Shown here: positions 1 through 5,070 of the stretch, one piece after another
How positions within the stretch are numbered: the first letter of the stretch is position 1
Layout of the letters: the number at the start of each line of letters is the position of its first letter
Assembly (NCBI GenBank): GCA_020201305.1
Contig: JAIVHC010000066.1
Coordinates: forward strand, 1 to 5,070
Length of the DNA: 5,070 bases
Source: Geobacteraceae bacterium
Lineage (GTDB): Bacteria > Desulfobacterota > Desulfuromonadia > Desulfuromonadales > Desulfuromonadaceae
Reading direction: 5' to 3'
Made by a program: the position numbers and the translations under genes
Notes under the pieces: model-generated
Databases searched by the model: none
Seen by the model: only the letters and a program-made list of their open reading frames with translations
What the model was told of the DNA's origin: nothing

Positions 1-444
1 TTTATGGCGTATACCCATGTAGCACATGATTGCAGAGTGGGTAATCATGTAATCCTTGCCAATGCCGCCACCCTTGCGGGGCATGTAGAGGTGGACGACT
101 TTGCTATTCTCGGTGGGATGTCGGCCGTGCATCAGTTTACCCGTATCGGTACTCATGTTATGGCCAGTGGCGGTTCTATGGTTGCCCAGGATGTTGTTCC
201 CTATGTTATTGTTCAGGGGGATCGGGCAAAGAATGTTGGGTTGAACCTGGTTGGTCTGAAACGACGCGGTTTTGCCAAAGAGGAATTAAGCGCATTAAAG
301 AAGGCATACAAACTCTTGTTCCGCTCCGGAATGATGCAGGAAGAAGCTCTTAAAGAGATTGAATCGTGGGAGGATATCCCGGCAACGGTGCAGAACCTGG
401 TGGACTTTGTCCGTCAGAGTGAACGCGGTATTGTACGCGCATAG
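1..444 (+). CDS. lpxA: UDP-N-acetylglucosamine acyltransferase LpxA, C-terminal part (5' end outside window)
   Basis: LpxA transfers an R-3-hydroxyacyl chain from acyl-ACP to the 3-OH of UDP-GlcNAc, the first step of lipid A synthesis in the cytoplasm. The reading frame is open from base 1, so the gene enters from the left. About 117 N-terminal residues are missing, judged against the 262-residue E. coli protein. Counting from the Met codon at base 4, hexapeptide-repeat left-handed beta-helix sequence runs to about residue 70 and is followed by the helical C-terminal domain. By alignment from memory, H8 matches the E. coli catalytic H125, and H5, H27 and H43 match H122, H144 and H160. The LKRRGF motif (85-90) carries the R204 equivalent. 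G56 aligns with E. coli G173, the hydrocarbon-ruler position. The Met at base 4 is internal and not a start. The stop is TAG at 442-444, and lpxB follows 24 bases later. Confidence 0.97.
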   Translation, partial: FMAYTHVAHDCRVGNHVILANAATLAGHVEVDDFAILGGMSAVHQFTRIGTHVMASGGSMVAQDVVPYVIVQGDRAKNVGLNLVGLKRRGFAKEELSALKKAYKLLFRSGMMQEEALKEIESWEDIPATVQNLVDFVRQSERGIVRA

Positions 445-454
445 AATTGTATTT

Positions 455-463
455 GAGGGGGAG
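455..463 (+). promoter_or_regulatory. Strong ribosome binding site of lpxB
   Basis: The purine run GAGGGGGAG lies in the 24-base lpxA-lpxB gap and ends five bases before a GTG codon at 469. It supports GTG as the true lpxB start. It is the clearest Shine-Dalgarno sequence in the window. Confidence 0.8.
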
Positions 464-468
464 TTTCT

Positions 469-1638
469 GTGCCTGAGACGCGCAAAAAGATTTTGGTAGT
501 TGCAGGTGAAGCCTCTGGCGATATCCTCGGTGCCAATATGATCCATGCAGCATTGGGTATTGATCCCGAACTTCTGTTCTATGGGGTTGGGGGGCCACGC
601 ATGCAGAGCGCAGGCTGCACTCTGCTACGACCTGCGTCCGATCTAGCTGTTATGGGCCTCGCTGAAGTGTTACGCCACCTGCCTAGAATCTGGAGTGTGT
701 ATCGTGATATCAAACGCGCGTTAAACAGCAGTGATGAGCGTCCGGATGTGGTGGTCCTCATCGATTCCCCTGATTTCAACCTTCGTATTGCGAAATTGGC
801 GCGTAAGTCGGGCGTCCCGGTGCTTTATTATGTCAGCCCCCAGGTGTGGGCATGGCGACGCGGAAGAGTGAAAACCATTGCGCGTGATGTGGATAAACTT
901 GCGGCCATCCTGCCATTTGAGCCGGAATATTACGCCGGGCTGGACATAGATGTGCGCTATGTGGGGCATCCTCTGCTGGATGAGGCCGAGGCCGATACAT
1001 CTGCCGTGGAGTTTCGTACCCAGCACGATCTCGATAAATCTGAACCCGTGATCGGGCTGTTGCCCGGGAGTCGACGCAATGAGATCCACTATGCGTTGCC
1101 TGCTGTTCTGGAAGCTGCTCAATTACTGAAACAGCGCTACCCCGGGGTGGGGTTTTTATTGCCTGTTGCCTCTGGACTGAATCAAGCCTTGTTGCAGGAA
1201 TCTATCAATGCGAGCGGGCTGGATGTAGAACTGGTGGACGACACCATCTATACCAGTGTTGCCGCGTGTGATGCGGTGATTGCAGTGTCGGGAACAGTGA
1301 CGCTGCAGATCGCGTTGGTTCAGACCCCTATGGTCATAATTTACAAAGGGTCGCCGTTTACCTACGCCATTGGTAAGCACCTGGTTTCCATTAGCCACTT
1401 CGGCTTACCCAACATTGTAGCGGGGCGCAGGGTTATTCGTGAATTGCTTCAACACGAAGCCAACCCCGAAGCAATTGCCGCAGAAATTGAGCACATTATT
1501 GACAGCCCTGATTATAGAAATTCCATGCTTGCAGATCTAGCGGAAATCCGTTCCCGGATGGGTACTCCGGGATGTGCTGAACGTGTGGCGCGCATGGTAA
1601 TGGAATTAAGTGAGAAAGGTAGTTTTGAAAAAAGATAA
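469..1638 (+). CDS. lpxB: Lipid-A-disaccharide synthase LpxB
   Basis: LpxB is a membrane-associated GT-B glycosyltransferase of family GT19. It condenses UDP-2,3-diacylglucosamine with lipid X to give the beta-1,6-linked lipid A disaccharide and UDP. The 389 residues are close to the 382 of E. coli, so the protein is full length. Visible family motifs are VAGEASGD (11-18, early catalytic-loop Glu at 14), GVGGPRM (39-45), LIDSPDFN (97-104), YYVSPQVWAWRRGR (120-133), LLPGSRRNEI (197-206, with the conserved Arg of LPGSR), SGTVTL (274-279) and LPNIVAGR (313-320). Start choice is GTG at 469, backed by the strong upstream site and by placement of the first beta strand at residues 7-13. One oddity is Q280, directly after SGTVTL, where most homologues I recall have Glu (CAG instead of GAG). 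The end overlaps the msbA start, which suggests translational coupling. Confidence 0.97.
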   Translation: MPETRKKILVVAGEASGDILGANMIHAALGIDPELLFYGVGGPRMQSAGCTLLRPASDLAVMGLAEVLRHLPRIWSVYRDIKRALNSSDERPDVVVLIDSPDFNLRIAKLARKSGVPVLYYVSPQVWAWRRGRVKTIARDVDKLAAILPFEPEYYAGLDIDVRYVGHPLLDEAEADTSAVEFRTQHDLDKSEPVIGLLPGSRRNEIHYALPAVLEAAQLLKQRYPGVGFLLPVASGLNQALLQESINASGLDVELVDDTIYTSVAACDAVIAVSGTVTLQIALVQTPMVIIYKGSPFTYAIGKHLVSISHFGLPNIVAGRRVIRELLQHEANPEAIAAEIEHIIDSPDYRNSMLADLAEIRSRMGTPGCAERVARMVMELSEKGSFEKR

Positions 1639-3364
1639 TCTGGTTGTCTATAAACGCTTGCTGCGCTATTCCCGGCCTTATGCTGGTCGTATTGTTATTG
1701 CAATGCTCGCTTCTGTGGGCGTGGCGGCCAGTGATGTGGCAGTGGCGAAACTGATTCAGCCCCTGGTTGATCATGTCCTTGCCCCTGGGGGCGAAGCACT
1801 TATTAACTATGTCCCTTTCATCGTAATAGGTCTGGCTCTACTCAAGGGTAGCTCGCGCTATGTTCAGGAATACTTTATGAAGACAGCCGGGCAGATGGTG
1901 GTACAGGATCTGCGCAATGATCTGTATAAACATACGTTACGCCTGTCCATGGGGTTTTATTCCAGGGTGCAGTCCGGAACCGTGGTATCCCGTATCATTA
2001 ACGACGTAGCCACCCTGCAGAAATCCGCTGCAGATGAACTGGTTGCCGTAGTGCGTGAAAGCCTTACCCTTGTCGGCCTCGTAGTTTTGCTTTTTTACAA
2101 TGACTGGCGCCTGGCTCTGGTTGCATTTATCGTTCTTCCAGTTGCTATTGTGCCTGCAACTCACATAGGGCGGCGGATTAAGCGCTATGTCCAAAAAAGT
2201 CTCTCCAATATCGGGAATCTCACCGGCATACTCCAGGAGGCCTTTGGCGGGATAAAGGTGGTTAAGGCATTTGGTACCGAGGATAAGGAAAAAGATCGCT
2301 TCGAAGCAGAAAACTATAACTATTACAGACGCATAGCAAAAGTTATTCGTTACGATTCAGCCAGTGCTCCCATTATTGAACTTTTGTCTTCGCTGGGGGC
2401 AGCCGGGGTGTTGTGGTACGGCCTGAACCGCGTCATGCAGGGACATATCAGCGAAGGGGAGCTGCTCTCGTTTGTTACCGCTATGGGGATGATGTACGGC
2501 CCGCTTAAGCGTTTAGTTAAGACCAATAATGTCATTCAAAAGGCGATTGGCGCTGCTGAGCGCGTGTTTGGTATGATGGACACCCCTGTAGATCTTGATG
2601 ATATTGCTGATGCGCCGGACCTGGGAAAAGTAAAGGGTCATGTGGTGTTCAACCACGTCGATTTTGGCTATGCACCCGCAGAATTGGTGCTGCACGACTT
2701 TAATCTGGAGGTGAACCCCGGAACCACTGTAGCCCTGGTCGGGGCGAGCGGGGCAGGAAAGTCAACAGTTATCGGACTCCTTGCACGTTTTTATGACCCC
2801 CTGCATGGAAATATTACCATCGACGGCCAAGATATCTCCCGAGTGAGCCAGAAAAGCCTCAAGCAGCAGATTGCTCTCGTAGATCAGGAGATTTTTCTGT
2901 TTCACGACACCATCGCCAACAATATTCGCTATGCACGGCCTGAAGCGACGGACGCAGAGGTGGTGCGTGCCGCGCAGCAGGCATTTGCGGATGATTTCAT
3001 TGCACAGATGCCGCAGGGGTTTGAAACAGTCATTGGTGATAGGGGCGCACGCCTCTCCGGTGGGCAGCGGCAACGCATTTGTATTGCTCGCGCTGTTTTG
3101 CGTGATGCATCCATACTTCTTTTGGATGAAGCCACCAGTGCTCTGGATACCCAGAGCGAGACTGTGGTGCAAAACGCCCTGGAAAATCTCATGCAGGGGC
3201 GCACCACCTTTGTGATTGCCCATCGCCTATCCACGGTAATGCGTGCAGACGAAATCCTGGTTATGCAGAAGGGCAGGGTGGTGGAACGTGGTTCACATGA
3301 AGATCTGCTTGCACACGGGGGTCACTATTTTGATTTGTATCAGACCCAGTTCAGTGCACAGTAA
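1610..3364 (+). CDS. msbA: Lipid A export ATP-binding/permease protein MsbA
   Basis: MsbA is a homodimeric inner-membrane ABC exporter that flips core-lipid A to the periplasmic leaflet using ATP. The 584 residues match the 582 of E. coli. The order is transmembrane domain (about 25-325, with hydrophobic segments near 28-50, 68-80, 150-182 and 254-275) and then the nucleotide-binding domain. The latter shows A-loop tyrosine 354, Walker A GASGAGKST (378-386), Q-loop Q426, signature LSGGQ (483-487), Walker B ILLLDEA (502-508, catalytic E507), D-loop SALD (510-513) and switch H538. All catalytic positions are intact. Two starts are plausible: GTG at 1610 (29-base overlap with lpxB) or TTG at 1625 (14-base overlap). 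The latter has AAAGG at 1615-1619 and gives a more typical N-terminus (KKDNLVVYKRLL); the longer form is reported. Other lipid-exporting ABC half-transporters look similar, but the lpxB neighbour favours MsbA. Confidence 0.95.
   Translation: MRKVVLKKDNLVVYKRLLRYSRPYAGRIVIAMLASVGVAASDVAVAKLIQPLVDHVLAPGGEALINYVPFIVIGLALLKGSSRYVQEYFMKTAGQMVVQDLRNDLYKHTLRLSMGFYSRVQSGTVVSRIINDVATLQKSAADELVAVVRESLTLVGLVVLLFYNDWRLALVAFIVLPVAIVPATHIGRRIKRYVQKSLSNIGNLTGILQEAFGGIKVVKAFGTEDKEKDRFEAENYNYYRRIAKVIRYDSASAPIIELLSSLGAAGVLWYGLNRVMQGHISEGELLSFVTAMGMMYGPLKRLVKTNNVIQKAIGAAERVFGMMDTPVDLDDIADAPDLGKVKGHVVFNHVDFGYAPAELVLHDFNLEVNPGTTVALVGASGAGKSTVIGLLARFYDPLHGNITIDGQDISRVSQKSLKQQIALVDQEIFLFHDTIANNIRYARPEATDAEVVRAAQQAFADDFIAQMPQGFETVIGDRGARLSGGQRQRICIARAVLRDASILLLDEATSALDTQSETVVQNALENLMQGRTTFVIAHRLSTVMRADEILVMQKGRVVERGSHEDLLAHGGHYFDLYQTQFSAQ
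1615..1619 (+). promoter_or_regulatory. Possible ribosome binding site for an alternative msbA TTG start
   Basis: AAAGG lies five bases before the TTG at 1625, inside the end of lpxB. The competing GTG at 1610 has only a weak GGA (1602-1604) at similar spacing. The sequence cannot settle the choice. Either way the ribosome would start msbA while lpxB is still being read, consistent with coupled translation. Confidence 0.35.
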
Positions 3365-3376
3365 TATCTACTATGA

Positions 3377-3393
3377 TGCTTTCGCAGAAAGCA
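3377..3393 (+). other. Small perfect hairpin after msbA
   Basis: TGCTTTC (3377-3383) and GAAAGCA (3387-3393) form a perfect 7-bp stem with the 3-base loop GCA, 12 bases after the msbA stop. No T run follows, so it is not a canonical intrinsic terminator. It may be the left flank of the larger repeat that starts at 3411, or may stabilise the 3' end of msbA mRNA. Function is unknown. Confidence 0.45.
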
Positions 3394-3410
3394 CAAAATC
3401 GGATGGCTAA

Positions 3411-3518
3411 GCAAAAAGCGCCAAATGCAAGGCGCGTGATTATCGAGCAATGAGGCGTACTTACGTACGTCGAAGCAGCGAGATAATTACAGCAACGCAG
3501 CAGTTGGTGAGTTTTTGC
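3411..3518. repeat. 108-base imperfect inverted repeat, probable dispersed palindromic element
   Basis: The two ends pair over long stretches. GCAAAAA (3411-3417) pairs with TTTTTGC (3512-3518). CGCCAA (3419-3424) pairs with TTGGTG (3504-3509) with one G-T wobble. GTGATTATC (3436-3444) pairs with GATAATTAC (3482-3490) with one wobble. At the centre GGCGTAC (3454-3460) pairs with GTACGTC (3465-3471) around a TTAC loop, with one wobble. The flanks may belong too: GGATGGCTAA on the left and GACGCGAACGG on the right give weaker complementarity, so the unit could extend to about 3398-3532. It resembles, from memory, long palindromic repeats scattered between genes in Desulfuromonadales genomes. 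No second copy is in the window, so dispersal is inferred. It encodes no transposase. As RNA it should fold into a long interrupted hairpin between msbA and the next gene. Confidence 0.75.
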
Positions 3519-4063
3519 GACGCGAACGGGATGAAAAGATGATTCTTTCTGTCTGGCATGATCAGTTGCTCATGATGGCGAAGGCATATACGCATAAAGC
3601 CCAGATCCTCATCAGTGCATCACGTGATGGGGAATTGATTGCGCGTGCCATGGCATATATGGGGCAAAAGGCAGTGCGAGGCTCCTCCAGCCGAGGTGGA
3701 AGTACCGCCTTTAAGCAGATGTTGCGTCTGGCGCGCGAACCCTACGATCTGGCAATTACTCCGGATGGCCCGCGTGGTCCACGCCATGAAATAAAGGAGG
3801 GGGTGGTGCATCTGGCCCGTCGGAGTAAGCGTGCGGTTGTACCCATGTCTATGGCATGCAGTCGCGGACATCGCTTTGCTTCCTGGGATCGTTTTCAGCT
3901 GCCTTATCCCTTTGGCAGGCTGGTGTTTGTATATGGTGATCCATTGTATTTTTGTGCGGATGAAAGTACGGATGATTTTCATCTTCGCCTGAGTGCAGCC
4001 ATGGAAGCCTGTACACTAAAGGCCCGAAATAAACTGGAGTCACATGGTTTATCTGCTCTATGA
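3515..4063 (+). CDS. DUF374/COG2121 lysophospholipid acyltransferase-family protein, N-terminally truncated
   Basis: This is a member of the LPLAT-like DUF374 family, often found between msbA and waaA and thought to acylate lipid A or a related lipid at the inner membrane; the exact substrate is not known. Counting from TTG at 3515 there are 182 residues against roughly 210-230 usually. Core motifs are WHDQLLMM (14-21, His of the acyltransferase core; most relatives I recall have WHGR or similar), SRDGE (36-40), RGSSSRGG (55-62), TPDGPRGPR (82-90), SWDRF (123-127) and VYGDPL (139-144). The N-terminal hydrophobic helix and first strand are absent. The frame is open back to 3440, but that stretch is repeat sequence with no ATG or GTG. 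Possible starts are TTG 3515, inside the repeat arm with GGTGAG only three bases upstream, or ATG 3539, leaving 174 residues just before ILSVWH. The rest has no frameshift or stop. It may be a shortened working protein or a young pseudogene. It overlaps waaA by 20 bases. Confidence 0.8.
   Translation: MRRERDEKMILSVWHDQLLMMAKAYTHKAQILISASRDGELIARAMAYMGQKAVRGSSSRGGSTAFKQMLRLAREPYDLAITPDGPRGPRHEIKEGVVHLARRSKRAVVPMSMACSRGHRFASWDRFQLPYPFGRLVFVYGDPLYFCADESTDDFHLRLSAAMEACTLKARNKLESHGLSAL
4036..4039 (+). promoter_or_regulatory. Ribosome binding site of waaA
   Basis: GGAG lies four bases before the ATG at 4044, within the last codons of the DUF374 gene. The spacing is a little short, but it is the best site near the start, and the N-terminus it yields matches the WaaA family well. 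Confidence 0.6.
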
Positions 4064-5070
4064 TATTGTCCTTCTTCTGGGCATGGTGGTTTTAATCCCC
4101 TGGTATATTGTGCGTGGATGCATACGAGGTAAGATGCGCCAGGGGTTGCGTGAGCGCCTTGGTTTCGTTTCTGCAGCCGGTTTAGACGCAATTGACGGGC
4201 GGCAGGTACTCTGGATTCACGCAGTGTCGGTCGGGGAAACCCGCGCCGCAATTCCCCTGATCAAGGCACTGCGCCGCACTTATCCGGATGCTGCTCTGGT
4301 GCTCTCAAATGTAACAGAAACCGGTAGGGAAATTGCTGAATCTATCCCCGATATTGATCTGCGTATCTACTTCCCGGTGGATTTTTCTCTTGCAGTGACG
4401 CGTGCCTTGGATACGATTAAGCCTTCATTGGTGTTGATCGTAGAAACGGAGCTTTGGCCCCAGTTTGTTCGCAAATGTAAGCAGCGCTCGATCCCGGTCA
4501 TGTTGGTTAACGGGCGCATTTCCGATCGCTCTTTCCCGCGCTATAGAAGAGTGCGGGCGCTGGTACGCCCGGTTTTGCATCAGATATCTTCGTTTTGCAT
4601 GCAGTCACAGCAGGATGCGAGTAGAATAGAGTTTCTGGGAGCTTCCCCCGAACGTGTCCACGTAAGCGGAAATGTGAAGTTCGATCAAGGTGAGATCACT
4701 CCTGCTAACCTCGATTTAACGGAGTTACGTACCCGCTTTGCTCTGCAGGAGCAGGCAAAGATATGGGTAGCTGGGAGTACGCACCAGGGTGAGGATGAAA
4801 TTGTAATCCGTATCTACCGCCAGCTTCTGCGGACCTTTTCCGATCTGATCCTCATTCTAGTGCCACGTCATCCCCATCGTTGTCGTCAGATAGGGGAATT
4901 ACTTGCGCAGGAAGATCTCGAATGGCGTCTGCGTTCAAGTGTGAATGAAACCTTACTTCAGCCCGGCGGAGTGTTGTTGGTAGATACACTGGGGGAGATG
5001 TTGGATTTTTATGCCCTCGCGAATGTGGTTTTTGTTGGAGGGAGCCTCGTTCCTGTAGGGGGGCACAATA
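4044..5070 (+). CDS. waaA: 3-deoxy-D-manno-octulosonic acid transferase WaaA (KdtA), 3' end outside window
   Basis: WaaA is a GT-B glycosyltransferase of family GT30 that moves Kdo from CMP-Kdo onto lipid IVA at the cytoplasmic face of the inner membrane. The reading frame stays open from ATG 4044 to the window edge, giving 342 residues of an expected 420-430. Residues 3-24 form a hydrophobic N-terminal anchor, followed by a basic segment (25-38). Motifs are HAVSVGE (59-65, E65 matching the catalytic base), LSNVTETG (87-94), ETELWPQ (134-140), NGRIS (156-160), SGNVKFD (208-214), AGSTHQGE (243-250), PRHPHR (274-279), DTLGEM (314-319) and GGSLVPVGGHN (332-342), the C-domain sugar-nucleotide motif on which the window ends. 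No lesion is seen. Whether it adds one or more Kdo units cannot be told from sequence. The start lies 20 bases inside the upstream gene, suggesting coupling; GGAG at 4036-4039 supports it. Confidence 0.96.
   Translation, partial: MVYLLYDIVLLLGMVVLIPWYIVRGCIRGKMRQGLRERLGFVSAAGLDAIDGRQVLWIHAVSVGETRAAIPLIKALRRTYPDAALVLSNVTETGREIAESIPDIDLRIYFPVDFSLAVTRALDTIKPSLVLIVETELWPQFVRKCKQRSIPVMLVNGRISDRSFPRYRRVRALVRPVLHQISSFCMQSQQDASRIEFLGASPERVHVSGNVKFDQGEITPANLDLTELRTRFALQEQAKIWVAGSTHQGEDEIVIRIYRQLLRTFSDLILILVPRHPHRCRQIGELLAQEDLEWRLRSSVNETLLQPGGVLLVDTLGEMLDFYALANVVFVGGSLVPVGGHN

Noticed and set aside
721..1122. 133-codon open frame on the - strand within lpxB
   Set aside because: It is antisense to the conserved catalytic region of LpxB, with no start context or homology that I can recognise.
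2931..3215. 94-codon + strand frame inside msbA
   Set aside because: It is an out-of-frame reading of the Walker B and signature region; the msbA frame is intact and accounts for the sequence.
2762..3223. 153-codon open frame on the - strand opposite the MsbA nucleotide-binding domain
   Set aside because: It lies wholly within a strongly conserved ABC domain, its translation shows no recognisable family or motif, and the other antisense frames look alike; it is a shadow.
3377..3420. Intrinsic terminator after msbA
   Set aside because: The small stem is not followed by a T run, and the genes downstream are part of the same functional group; the T run at 3512-3516 is part of the repeat arm.
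3373..3453. 26-codon frame beginning with two ATG codons between msbA and the DUF374 gene, considered as the missing N-terminus
   Set aside because: It is basic and polar with no hydrophobic helix, mostly repeat-derived, in a different frame from the DUF374 gene, and ends at TGA 3451-3453.
3411..3518. Insertion sequence or CRISPR repeat
   Set aside because: There is no transposase frame, no clear target duplication and only one palindromic unit without spacers.
3979..4251. 90-codon - strand frame across the DUF374-waaA junction
   Set aside because: It is antisense to two overlapping real genes and shows no motif.

Overview
The window is a compact run of lipid A and Kdo genes, all on the + strand: the 3' end of lpxA (1-444), lpxB (469-1638), msbA (1610-3364), a DUF374/COG2121-type lysophospholipid acyltransferase homologue (3515-4063), and the first 342 codons of waaA/kdtA (4044 to the window end). 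This marks a Gram-negative bacterium. The gene order and the wording of several motifs (for example the LpxB segment around residues 275-300) resemble, from memory, Desulfuromonadales/Geobacter-type Desulfobacterota. That placement is an inference of moderate confidence and no search was run.

Layout: lpxA and lpxB are 24 bases apart, with a strong ribosome binding site before lpxB. lpxB and msbA overlap by 29 bases (14 if the TTG start is used), and the acyltransferase gene overlaps waaA by 20 bases. No promoter or terminator was recognised, so this looks like one transcription unit that enters from the left and leaves to the right. The only long non-coding gap (3365-3514) holds a small perfect hairpin and a 108-base imperfect inverted repeat that looks like a dispersed palindromic element.

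Working together: LpxA adds the first hydroxyacyl chain to UDP-GlcNAc. LpxB joins UDP-diacylglucosamine to lipid X to make the lipid A disaccharide. WaaA adds Kdo, and MsbA flips the finished core-lipid A across the inner membrane. The DUF374 protein is a probable acyltransferase that may act on lipid A in this context.

The main anomaly is the junction between the inverted repeat and the DUF374 gene. The gene lacks the usual N-terminal 30-45 residues, including the hydrophobic helix. The repeat occupies that place and runs into the reading frame, leaving only TTG (3515, inside the repeat's terminal arm) or ATG (3539) as starts. The rest of the gene is intact. No wholly new system was found; the rest is a conserved housekeeping operon.
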